Origin: Sipunculus nudus
Taxonomy: Eukaryota; Annelida; Sipuncula; Golfingiida; Sipunculidae
NCBI GenBank assembly: GCA_026874595.1
Contig: CM049318.1
Location: forward strand, 38,031,956 to 38,095,955
Length of the DNA stretch: 64,000 nucleotides
Direction: 5' to 3'
Shown here piece after piece: positions 32,500 to 43,800 of this stretch (position 1 is its first letter; every line of letters begins with the position of its first letter). Made by a program: the position numbers and the translations under genes. The notes beneath the pieces were generated by a model that had not been told where the DNA came from, searched no databases, and saw only the letters and a list, made by a program, of their open reading frames with translations.

Positions 32500-32790
32500 G
32501 TAGGGGCGATGGTGTAATGGTTAAGGTGCTGGGTTCATGGTACAGAGCTTGTGAGTTACAATCCTGGTCAGATCCCCATCGCGCCAAGACCCTTTGGCAA
32601 GGTCCCAACAGCAAGTGGGTCCACCCAGCAGTACAAATGCGTACCAGTAAATACTGGGAAGGTACCTGCGATGGACCAGCATCCCATCCAGGAGTTAAAC
32701 TCCTAAGTCGCGTCACGCTCAAAAAATCGAGAGAAGCTCTGGCCTTATTAGGTGTAAAAGCCAAACAGACTTTACCTTACCTTTTACCTT
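32500..32790 (+). mobile_element. tRNA-derived SINE with target duplication
   Basis: A tRNA-like head (GATGGTGTAATGGTTAAGG as box A, GAGTTACAATCC at 32553-32564 as a decayed box B) is followed by a body with CTGCGATGGACCAGCATCCC, a motif of the kind shared by many animal SINE and LINE tails. The tail is ACCTT/TTACC-rich. CCTTTGTTA flanks both ends (32485-32493 and 32787-32795), continuing AATAA and CATAA, which indicates retroposition. Confidence 0.75.
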
Positions 32791-32799
32791 TGTTACATA

Positions 32800-33300
32800 A
32801 GAGTTCATCATATGTAAATCAGACTGGTCTATATGGTTTAGCTGCTGGTGGCAACATCTAGTGCTTAAATTTAACACTTAAGACAAGTAATATATACCCT
32901 TAAAAATGGGTTTATATTTGGTTATACAATAAAAGATCATTTGATATACATGAATATATTGAAAATTATACTTCGTAAGCTTTTATAATTACATTTCAGG
33001 ATAAGAGTCCATGTGCATGCATTAGTAAAAAATGACATTCGTGTTTTTCAACAACATCCACTACAACTGTCGCTTAAATATGCGTCACTCAGAATTAAAA
33101 CTCTTGTTAGACAAACCAATCCATAAAATAACAGTTCATACCTTGGGCATATTATTTTTGTACACTTATAATCAAGTCATTCTCCTGCGGAAATGTATTG
33201 CAGCAGTTCAACTGCATATTCTCTTCATATTGTTGTGGTCATTTAAGGCGTATAATTTTGGGTAATTAACTGATGATAAAGGAGAAGCGATTGTATTTAA
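32800..33300. other. Noncoding, nothing recognised
   Basis: AT-rich sequence between the SINE and the next minisatellite, without gene signals. Confidence 0.4.
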
Positions 33301-33317
33301 TGTGCTTTATTGTTTTG

Positions 33318-33690
33318 TATATTACGTGTACTGTTCTGTACGTAAATAGTACTGTTCTGTACGGGAACTGTTCTGGTTCGTACAACACTTGTACTGTTCT
33401 GCTCACTAACTTTATTGTTCTGTAAAGTACATGATATTTCACTGTTTCTGCTCTGCACAGTACGTGTACTGTTCTACACAGTAATTGTTCCGCTCTGCTT
33501 AGTACCTGTACTGTTCTGCACAGTGACTGTTCCATTATGTAGTTCCTGTACTGTTATGCACAGTGACTGTTCCATTATGTACAGTACCTGTACTGTTATG
33601 CACAGTAACTGTTCCATTATGTACAGTAACTGAACTGTTCTGTACAGTAACTATGTACAGTTTTTGTTCAGCACAGTACAGTAGTTATGT
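33318..33690. repeat. ~20/40-bp minisatellite, TGTTCTG..CAGTA
   Basis: GTACTGTTCTGYACAGTA-like units recur about 15 times. They are partly paired into ~41-bp units (CAGTGACTGTTCCATTATGT, then CTGTACTGTTATGCA) at 33520-33640. Units are self-complementary, so both strands stay open by chance for 60-90 codons. Confidence 0.75.
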
Positions 33691-34140
33691 ACTTGCACAT
33701 CATGACTGTGCTGTCCTGCCTGTTGTAGGGTTCGCTGCTATAGGGCTGACATGTGAAGGGTTAGATGTGGGAGCCCCTGTTTCTGTTCCCGTCTCCATAA
33801 TGAAGCATATCATTCTGTAATATTCTTCATGCACAAATATACTGTCAATCAAATAGACCTGTTTTGTTTGTTTACACTGAAGCAAATGTGATTTGAGATT
33901 TCTTCTTTAAATAACACTTAATGGAGGTTGGCGTTTGTGGTTTGCATACTTCCTTGGAAACTTATTATTATCCCCCTAAAACGGAGTTATTAGTTCAGAT
34001 TTCACTATACATGTTATATTTTAAGGAATAGCTATTCCTGATCTGGTTGTACAACATTTCAAGTCTATCCCCACACCAACATTTAGGATGACTGGTGCTT
34101 TGTGTATTTAATAAAGAATTCAATTAAAGTCATTGTCATA
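33691..34140. other. Noncoding flank of the retroelement island
   Basis: No gene seen. Composition changes to clearly more GC from about 34140 on. Confidence 0.35.
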
Positions 34141-35760
34141 GTAAAAGCCTTAAAAAGGCTTCACTCGGTGACCCGTAAGTATAACTGCATGGGCGCAATT
34201 TGAAAGAATCGGTCCACTAATATACATTCTGAGTATTATTGTTCTCATTTCATTTAAAAGCGGTGAAGGTGAGGTTAAACTGCCAAACGGAAAAGTTATG
34301 TCACCACCATTCTTCCGTATAAGATAAAAGTTATCCAAGTTACCCCATCCTGTCAATCCATCTACCTCTATTGAAATAACCAATGTTAGGAGAGAAGGTA
34401 AACTTCTTGACAAATTTAGAAAGTCGAGAAGGCGTTGGAGAAGATATTCTGTCAGCTATGGATGCAGAGAAACAAATGGCTGGAGACTGACCACTTGCGC
34501 AAAACTTCAGACCTAAGAAAGTACTAGGCTAGGGATTGAACTATACGATGGCAGATGGCCTTGTCCGAGAACGTCAGTAGTAATTAGCAAGAAAGCATTA
34601 CTTCAGGTTAGTGTAGCTCCAAGAGTGAAGAGGGAAGAAAATGCAGTGGTGATTTAGATAATATTCTGGAATCTGCTGGATGAGAGATTGTAGAGAAAAA
34701 GCTGCCTTGTATGACGACTGTGCTAGCTACTTCTGGAAAAGATCGGCTTTGAGTGATGGAGAATGGGGAAAACGACAACAGTATCAAGGGGATAGACGAA
34801 CAAATGAGATAAACAAAATTTAAGAAAGAATTGAGAACACTTACCAATCAGAAGTTGGTACCGGGATTCTTGGGATTTAAAGGTGTCTGGAGCTGGCATG
34901 ACAGTCAGAACATTTAGGAAATGGGAAAACCCTTGAGGCGGTTTCAGAATCTGAATCACGTTTGAGACAGTAAAGTTGGGGTTGTAGCCCAAGGCGGTGC
35001 AGGGTTCAGGTAAAAACCCATCACTTCGTTGCCAAAATGCTGATCAGAAAGAGATAAGCGAGTTAGAGCAAAGACAGGTGCGTGTTGCGGCTGAGGAGGC
35101 AAGACATAGTAAGATTGTTTCGAAAAGACAGCGTGGCAAATGGTCTTTTTGAGACAGAGCGGTCAGAGCAAAAAAATATTGTATGGACATATTTATAAAA
35201 ATTGGTTTCACAGAGAATTAAAATCCTAGTGTTAGCAGTGTATGTTTTATCAACTCCAACTAAAACTCCAAGTCTATGTACACATTGAGTGGCAAACCAG
35301 GTAATTTGAAAATATACTGAGCAGTTGTGCAAAGGTTTCAGCGGATGGATGATCTAGGTCGCGTCATAACACAGCTCTGAAATTGTAATAGTGCTGGAGA
35401 AGGCAGTGCAATCAAGAATTTTAAAGGTGAAAGACCCATAGTGCCCTGTGAAGAGATCCTTAGAGGTTGGTCCGCGAGATGTGAACCTGTAGAAGTTGGT
35501 TGTCAAGGGTTTATCGGTCAGTCATTGTGGACTCTACAATTCTTGGCGGCAGTTGGTTCAGATAGGGAGAAGGCTTCTGATATAATAAGTGAGGTTGCTG
35601 AGAGGTCTTCTAGATGGCTGTGGTGAAAAAGGCTGAAAAATTGGGAGCCAAGATAGGGAGGAATTTGGTAAGACTTGGAGTACGCAGTAGAGTTACTACT
35701 ACTCTATCGCAAGTTGGAGCCTGTACAACTCCACCTGGGTGAGGATGTATAACGTTAAAA
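34140..35760 (+). pseudogene. Decayed reverse-transcriptase C-terminal fragment, copy 1
   Basis: The clearest segment is 35441-35640. It reads PVEVGCQGFIGQSLW, then AAERSSRWLW-like text (AERSSRWLW), then KNWEPR, with TGA and TAG stops inside. The combination PVEVGC-G-F...AE-S-WLWL is one I recognise from the C-terminal end of non-LTR-type retroelement polyproteins of corals, fishes and molluscs. Upstream, in shifting frames, EEARHSKIV (about 35090) and VYVLSTPTKTPSL (about 35230) fit the preceding part of the same family. Frameshifts and stops are abundant. The part 34140-34850 is unresolved. The element class (possibly with a restriction-like endonuclease) is uncertain. Confidence 0.5.
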
Positions 35761-36699
35761 AACCCGAATCATCCACTGCCCAAGGAACGTTACTGGTGAT
35801 GTGACCTACTTTTCTTCCAGCGATGTATTATTAGAAATCAAGGCATCTTAGAACAGCAGATGTCGCACAAATGGCAGGTCAAAATGGACAGCTACAAAAT
35901 ACCAAAGAAGTTTAAAGGCAACTCAGGAGTAGGCACACTGTTGAACTTCATTATTGCAATGAAGACATTTGTGACCATATGGAAAAGACTAGGTACTTGT
36001 GCGAAAGGTCTCTAATGGCATGTTAAAAAAACTACCCACAAAGGTTACTTGTGCACGAACAGCATCCGTTCCAGGCACTAATTGCATTTCTTACAAAGTC
36101 TACAGGAATTATCCAATGAACCGGAAGCACATTGGAAGCCATTGAACGTAGTGATGAAATGGGGAGATACCATAATGTTGGCATAAGAAGAGAATTACGG
36201 GCATGTTGACCAGTTCCGGACAATATCTTTTTCTAAATGTATTGGGGGGTCTTCTCAGTTCTCTCTCAGAGGATGACAACCTTAATGAGCAATCGATATG
36301 TAGACACTTCCGTGCAGAAATAATATGTCAAGCCACTCGGGATGTATAGAACGCAAGAATCATAACAAAGCTTATCCGAGAACCAAAACACCTGAAAGGT
36401 GCTCAGGATATAAAGAACACACCAGCATCATAATAACCATTCCGAGAATCCATGATCAACAGTTCTGACCTAACTTGTATGGCTGGGGCTGACAATGTCT
36501 ATGGAACTATCAGAGGGTCTGTTAGGGTAACTGAACTTCGCTTCACACGAAGTGACATTACAACATCTTGTATTAAATTACAGAAGGGTATCGCAACCAG
36601 ATGTACAATGAAAATTATTCTCTTTGTTATTGGTATGAATCTGATCACAAGGCGGAAGAAAGGGAAACACAAAAAACAGTAATACCAGACAACCACCAA

Positions 36700-38460
36700 G
36701 AGACTTCATGGTTGAATTGACCAATACAACTAGAACACCCATTCAGGCCGTATGGATATTGAAAGCTCTTAAAGAGACTGCAGCTTGCACAATGGCGACC
36801 TAAAACCCATATATGCAAGAAAACCTGGATTATTGACCACCAGTTTCAAGGAGCGAAGATTACAATACATTTCCAGCTGAGAGTTCAGGGTGATATCATC
36901 CAGACGATACCTTGAAACCCAATTAAATGCTCATGAAATTGTTTGCCAACACTCTTAATAAGACAAACATCATCAAAGTGGAATAACCAGTGGTAGAGAG
37001 TATGGGAAAAAGAAATTCAAAACTGGGTTGTACCATAATGGACTCCTCCCGTACCTAGCATGGGCATAGCGTCATATCGACCCTCTGGCATTACGACCAG
37101 ATTACTTGTGCCAGAGTTTCTTTGCATCTAAGTCTGAGGAACGCATTATAAGGCCTTATGAAGATGCAAATATTTCGTCATTTCTGACAACGCTTCTTCG
37201 CATACAGGTACATTGTCAATCAACATAAACCAGACCAATCGTTACCATTAACATTTTTTGTGTATTTTCTAATAATACCAAAAATTAACGAGAAAAGATC
37301 CGTTTTTAATCCAGCAGATTGGTAATCCTCTCGGCATGTTTGTTAAATTTATCACCGCATGAACACAAGCATGGATCGCATGGGAAACAGGACACAGGCA
37401 GCTTACAGGCCATAAAGGAAAAGAACCGTGTCCATGGAGACGGTGTTTCAGTTTCTGTTGTGAGCTCATATGTATACTATTGTGTTAACGCGTCATTCTT
37501 AGCATAATATTGAGATTATGGGCCGTTTACCACAATACGAATGCAACCTGATGCAAGACCATTGCGATACACTCCTCGATATTACTAATATCACGACCTA
37601 TAGGTGAATAGCACAATTATCCGATTGTCTACTGAATCGGGTTGTCACGGCTAGCATGGGCACTGATGCTATAGGAGAGGAACAGGTGCAGAAAAACTGG
37701 ATTTCTTAATCAACAAACACCTCTGGCTTGGGGTACCCAAATGCTTAACTTCAGTTGGATTCTACGGCATATTAACAAAGCTTCAGCTGGATCCAAGATG
37801 GAGGAATGAAAGGTGGAAAATTAAATGTCGACCATGACGCCGAATGGAAGAATAGAGGAGAATATTCGGCTAGCAGGAATACAGGTGAGGACTTGGATTA
37901 AGTGGGTAGCAAAGGTGTTGAGGACGCAGAGTAGACTCCACCACATGGACATCGCGGAAACTATCACACTGAGGTGTTACTAAGGAGGATCTAATCATTC
38001 GGACAGCAGCCTTGCTCAGAGGAGAGTGAAGTGGAGGAAGAGCAAGGAAAAGTGAGAGAGGTAGAGTTGAGTTCCCAGGGAGTATGACGGGAAACAGAGT
38101 AAAGAACAGTCACATGGAAAAAGATAAAGGTGTTCATCCTTGTGATCAGGTTATCATATTCCTTTAACAGTAGTAAATCTACAAAGGTGGAGCCTTGTGG
38201 AAAATCCAGATTTCCAAAAGGAAACCTTGGAAAATTAGTCTTCATGCCAGGAGCGATAGACCTGGCAGGCTTAAGTACTGAAGGAGTTTGCTCATGGCAC
38301 ACAGTAGGGGGGAAAGAAACAGCTTATAACCAAAAGAGTCTTCCAAGCATTAGGGTTAGACGAGGAACATCTTCAGGAAAGAAGTTCTGAAAGCCAAGCA
38401 GAGGATGACTGGAGGGACAGCCTGTAGAAGACCCTTTAATTGTAGATGCCCTTTATGGAG
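36700..38460 (+). pseudogene. Decayed reverse-transcriptase fragment, copy 2
   Basis: Plus-strand pieces of the same polyprotein family occur in their normal order, separated by frameshifts. AVWILKALKETAA lies at about 36750 and LRVQGDIIQTIP at about 36880. Then 37709-37768 reads INKHLWLGVPKCLTSVGFYG, a strong match to the conserved LGVP-C-S-GLYG block after the catalytic domain. KWRKSKEKVREVELSSQG lies at about 38025 and VLKEFAHG at about 38280. The catalytic YxDD block is not clearly readable. This copy holds the middle and copy 1 holds the C-terminus, yet copy 1 lies upstream, so they are two insertions or a rearranged one. Confidence 0.5.
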
Positions 38461-38700
38461 TTTGCCGAGTTATGGACAGTTCACACACTGACACATGGCC
38501 TTTGATGTCAGTGGTTAGCAGCAAGAAAGACTAAATGCTGTATATACACATTTCAGGTATTTTCATCCAAAATGGACAGATGCCAGCATGATCTTCCTAA
38601 ACGTCAATCAGAGGACACGATTCAGATGGCAGAGGTGTCTTAAATAATTTTGGTCTCCTCTGCTGATTATTCAGATTTTATTCTGGTTATGCTTTGACAC

Positions 38701-39032
38701 CTCACCCAGGAAGGTACATGTATGTATGCATTCCTCTGTGCGTGTTTGTGCACAACATAAATCATGCAAACATGAACAGAATTTCGTGAAATATTCAGGG
38801 CATTTCAGGAATGGGTCTACGAAGAATCAGGCTTTGGTGTGAATCTGGCTTATGATCCATTTCAAGAACTGATCTATCAAGGAATATACACAATTGTACA
38901 GTCACTACTGCATGAATGAACCTGGGAATATGGGCTGAATAATTGAATAAACACTTTTTTGGGGAGAATGCCACAATTGGAACCCCTACCTGACGGAGAT
39001 TGACTTGCATTTCTTAGAATGCAGATTTCTAG
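38701..39032 (+). mobile_element. Family C element, ~330 bp
   Basis: The 5' region is TCACCCAGGAAGGTAC. The 3' end is TTGCATTTCTTAGAATGCAG, then ATTTCTAG|T at 39029-39032, a hairpin 6 nt before CTAG. The interior shares CAGGGCATTTCAGGAATGGG with the copy at 55315-55577. Confidence 0.6.
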
Positions 39033-39537
39033 TGTGTAAAATGCTCCCTTTGCAAGCATTCCATGTGTATAAGAAATGCCAGAAAACTCAATTTCTTTAC
39101 TTTATGATATCTTCAAAATGTTTCATGACTTTTAAAAGTACTGAAATTACATATTTGAAATATTATGACAAAATTTCAAATATTATAGAAGCCATTTAAA
39201 GTTGAGTTTTTAAATTTAAGTTGATACACTGCTTATTTGTTAAGGGTGTTTTTACTCAACTTACTTTTTTTATACTTTACATTGAAGATCTTAAAAATTT
39301 ATAAAAGGCAAGGCTTGAGTTTTAAATTTAATATAAGAAAAGAATTGGTGACATCTATTGAAAATAATGTACAACTGTATCCATTCACTTATAGTTTATT
39401 AGTGAAAATAAATCATGTTTCAATACACAAATGAAAATAAACATTAAATATCTTGAAAAAAATATGAGAAAAAAATAATTCCTTCATCCACAAGTATCAT
39501 ATGTATATTTTATAAATCAAGATAAAATACACCTTAA
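39033..39537. other. AT-rich noncoding
   Basis: No gene or repeat structure recognised. Confidence 0.4.
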
Positions 39538-39906
39538 AGGGTGCTTTTCCATGTGCGCGGCAGAAACTGCCGCACGTCAAACGCATGCGTTTGCCATGTG
39601 GCCAGTGCTTTTCCATGTGAGCGTTTGCCGCGCGGCTGCCGCGTGGCAAAAACATGCCTTCCTGTCACATAGGAAAGGACTAAAACATACGAATAAGGAG
39701 AAACCCCACATGTGACATCATTTAAGCGGAATTCCCCTGAGTTTGCCGCGCGGCAAACGCAGATATCCAGCACTGCTGGATTCCAAAACTGACGTGTGTG
39801 TTTGCCGCGCGGCAATCGCATACATGGAAATAGCATGACTTTTTAACTGGTTGGATTTTCGCCGCGCGGCAAACGCTTGCAAAACGCGTACATGGAAAAG
39901 CACCCT
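39538..39906. mobile_element. 369-bp CpG-rich palindromic MITE
   Basis: The terminal inverted repeats are AGGGTGCTTTTCCATG (39538-39553) and CATGGAAAAGCACCCT (39891-39906), perfect over 16 bp. An extra internal copy of the left end (AGTGCTTTTCCATGTG) lies at about 39604. TTGCCGCGCGGCAA-type palindromes occur near 39627, 39742, 39802 and 39861. There is no clear target duplication and no coding content. It is a sharp GC/CpG island in an AT-rich setting. Confidence 0.7.
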
Positions 39907-40800
39907 AATAAGTAAAAAATATGTCACATGTCACAACACTGTACAAAATACCCACAGTCACTGTATAGGATAGTAAACAATAATTTGGTCCTTCCTGATA
40001 ACATTTAATCCAACATGTTTATTGAAGATATGTTGCAAGTTTTTTTCTAATTTAGCAGTTCTCCTTGCCAAAGTTACCTTATGAGTTTCACTTGGCACTT
40101 AGATTTCCACTTCAACAAATTTTACTGATTACTTCCCTTCATTTTCTGTTGAAGCAGGTGAAAGAGGATTTCAAGTTTTTATTAAACCATATTTGCATTT
40201 CAGCTATCCATTTTTGGCATGAGAAAATTGAATACATGTTTGCATTAGATCCAATTTTTTTACCATATTCATTTTCTTAAATTTAAAAATATTATAAATT
40301 TACAATATAAAATAAAAAACTGAAAATATGAGTTCATTCAGAATTATAAATCCTACATGTTTATTGAACATATAAATGACATATGCAAATTATAAAGCAA
40401 GTATTTAAAAAAAAATAATGCATGAACTTTGTCCCATAAATTTCAGTTACAATGGCTATCATATTATATTATGCTAATGAATATATTTTAAATATAAATA
40501 TGATGAAGTTACAGAGACCTAATCTATGATTGCCATACACCAAAATGTAATCTTGCATTTTTATTATAATGTGTACAAAGAAAACAACATACTTTGGTGG
40601 TTCATTTGTAAGAATAAGTCAACATCCTGGTATATAGGTATTCATTTACCCTTATCTACACAGACCCAATCCATAGGGTCAGTTCATGTGTCATTCATAT
40701 CAAATGTTCCTAGATCACCATTAACTTGAAATAATCCCTTAATGCCAGTGTGAATTGTAAACAGTGTATAAACTGTGTTAATCAGATCCTAGATGTGGAG
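39907..40800 (-). other. Probable 3' UTR of the minus-strand membrane-protein gene, then spacer
   Basis: On the minus strand the first AATAAA after the stop codon at 40801 is at 40565-40560, about 235 nt downstream. No exon is seen beyond it. Confidence 0.4.
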
Positions 40801-43800
40801 TTAGTACTTGTTGCAGTTGGCTGAGGTGTACTGGGTACAAACAGAATTATCTGTCATCTCACGATACCCCTTGATCTTGTCTAGTTCAGCCCCTGTAAGA
40901 GTGAACAAATTTAATGTTACATCTCACAACATGGTACATAAAATTATATCTCACAACATGGTACATAAGATTATGTCTCACAATATGATACACTGGAAAA
41001 CATCTCAAAACATGGTACATAAGATTACATCTCACAATATGATATATAGGATAACATCTCACAACATGATACATTAGATTACACCTCACAATATGATACA
41101 TAGGAAAACATCTCATAACATGAGACATATGATTACATCTCACAATATGCTACATATGAGAATATGCAACAACAGGCTGTGTAAGATTATATCTTACATT
41201 ATGGTATATAACATACGAATACCTACCAAGTTGTGTTTTCTCTACTACAGATACATGAAGTTTAAAAATAAGTATAAGTTAAAGGTGCCTGTTACAATAT
41301 CTCACCTATGATCAGATTGTGCAGGTTGCAGTAGTTTGTTCCCCAGTCCAGTTCAGCATACCAGGTTTCACTTCTTGAATAGCCCTGTAATAAAGTGTAA
41401 TAATTACAAGTAATATCATCTGGTTTATGTAATAAGAATACACAGTAGGATCACAGTAGGAGTACTCTTTCATTTTCTTAATTTAACATTTTCAGCATTC
41501 AAGTACCAAAGATTAAATAATTATAAAGCATGTCAGTACCATATGCACAATTCCAGTGAATATACAGGGTGGCAAACATACTACGGACATGTATAACCAT
41601 GATACCAGACTTATTACCAGACAGGGTATGCATTCTTCTTGGAAGATAGGTATATTTCCCTTCCCAGGAAAGAAGAGGAAGTTACTGGGAAGAAAAGGAA
41701 GTTTCTGGGAAGAAAAGGAAATTAGGGAAGAAACTGTTGGTTTTTCCACAAACTTTTATTTCTGTATTTCGTTTATTCATTATTTTCACATTGTTATTCA
41801 TTATTTATACACAGAATTAGACTGAAATTTTATTGAATTTAATTTGATAAAAAAATAAATAGAACTGACAGTATGAGAACAGTAACCCAATGCCTAAGAC
41901 TGACACAGATCAGTTCCATCAGGGTCCAAAATATTCTCTACTCACTGATTTGGGATATGTCCCTAAATGTCTGCTGGATATGATCTACCAGTTATAGGGT
42001 GATTTTCAGTTGTTTCCTACATTCCTAAAATTCCTATTTCCTAGAGATAAATGATAAACATATAATTATTAATTAACCTGTTAGTACCAATAAATAATTA
42101 ATGCAGCTACTTAAAGCCTTACAGTTTGATAACCATTCATAGCTGAATGGATTCCCAAATGTTCACAATTGTAAGTAAGAGAACAGATCTTTTTTAAATA
42201 AGTGTGAATAGCCTTTGTTCCTTAAATTTGATCTTTAAGAATAAAAATAACTAGAATATGGGTAGTCTACAAGCGACTACGTGGATCCGCCAAAACCAGA
42301 GTAGAACGGATGAAGCGAGGCATGGATTGAGTGGCAAGGGGAAATAGAGTTACATGTGTTACATATTAGAATGGATGTCTGCCACATAAACTTGATTGTA
42401 GGTGGCGCCACCTGTTATTTGAACGAGAAACTATCCAAGATGTATACATATGCAAAATTTCAGGTGGAAAGGTCAAACCACTGCAGAGATATGAGTGATT
42501 TTATCCAACAGCAGAAAAACAGATGGACGCTGTGCCAAAATGGCTGCAGGTGGCACCACCATTTTTGTGTATGTTATAAAGCTATCCAAGGGTAACATTT
42601 ATGTAAAATTTGTTTCCTGATTGGTCAAACGAGTTCGGAGATATAAGCATTAATGTCTGCAGTGTGAATGTGAATGAAGCTGGCACCACCTGTCATAAAA
42701 TCAAGAAAGCTATGTGGGATGTATACGCATGCCAAATTCAAACCACTGCAGAGATATGATTTTAACCCAAGGCAGACAAACAGATGGACGCTGTGCAAAA
42801 ATGGCTGCAGGTGGCGCCACCATTTTTGTTTATGTTATATAGCTATCCAAGGGCTACATTAATGTAAATTTTTTTTCCTGATTGGTCAAACGGTTCCCGA
42901 GATGAACCTGGATGTCTGCAGCGTGAACATGAATCTAGGTGGTGCCACCTGTCATAAAATTTAAGAAAAGCTATCTAGGATGTATACGCATGCTGAATTT
43001 CAGGTGAATTAGTCAAACCACTGCAGAGATATGAGTGATTTTAACCCAAGGCAGATGAACAGATTGACACTGTGCAAAAATGGTTGCAGGTGGCGCCACC
43101 ATTTTTTTGTGTATGTTATAAAGCTATCCAAGGGCTACATTTGTACATTTTTTTTTTCCTGATCGGTCAAACGGTTCCCGAGATATGTGGGTTTATGTGT
43201 GGAAACAGACACACAAACGGACGCTGGGCAGAGAGCAAGGTCAGAGGTCAAGGCCAATTGGTTAGGCACCATTTCACATGTGACCCGATAATTGGTGTAA
43301 GTTTTGGAAAAATCTGTCCAGTAGTCTCAGAGGAGTTCTCCAGAAACGAACGCCGCGGCGGCGGAACCCGGTCAAAAACATAGTATTCGCAAAACTTCAT
43401 TTTGGCGGATACAACATCATTTTTTACAGAAGATGTTTTGGGAGAACGAAGTGTAGATATTTTAGGAGCAGAAATTTGGGGGGGGGGGGGCAGGGATATG
43501 TATCTACAAGTTAGATCTGCACCTTACAAGGCAAATAAGTAAGCAATCTGCTCAACAGTTAGTAAGTTCTCAAACAGTGTATGCTTCTGCTTAACAAATT
43601 TAAACTGAAGTGATTATTCAATTTTATTCAAAGTATAATTACTCAGCTTAAGGCTAACCCTTACTTTACAAAACACCCCTAGAGTGTATATATACTCTAG
43701 TTTAGATGACCTTTAATACTAAACTAAAAACTGTTCAAACTGGACAAAGCACATTCTACCCCTTGGACTGTGTTCATCTTAATTGTTTAAATAAGGACCA

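Noticed and set aside
32505-32580. Functional tRNA gene
   Set aside because: The A- and B-box-like words are present but box B is degraded, no cloverleaf acceptor stem is seen, and the sequence continues into a SINE body with target duplication.
32213-32861. Open frames of 183 (minus) and 134 (plus) codons
   Set aside because: Both cover the SINE and its flanks. The sequence is a tRNA-derived retroposon, not a gene.
35063-35332. Minus-strand open frame with a GVDKTY motif, considered as a transposase
   Set aside because: The same DNA reads better on the plus strand as part of the reverse-transcriptase remnant (VYVLSTPTK block). The motif alone is too short to support a second element.
40808-41143. 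His/Met-rich open frames on both strands
   Set aside because: They come from the ~27-bp minisatellite in the last intron of the membrane-protein gene. The plus-strand frame also overlaps its true last exon.
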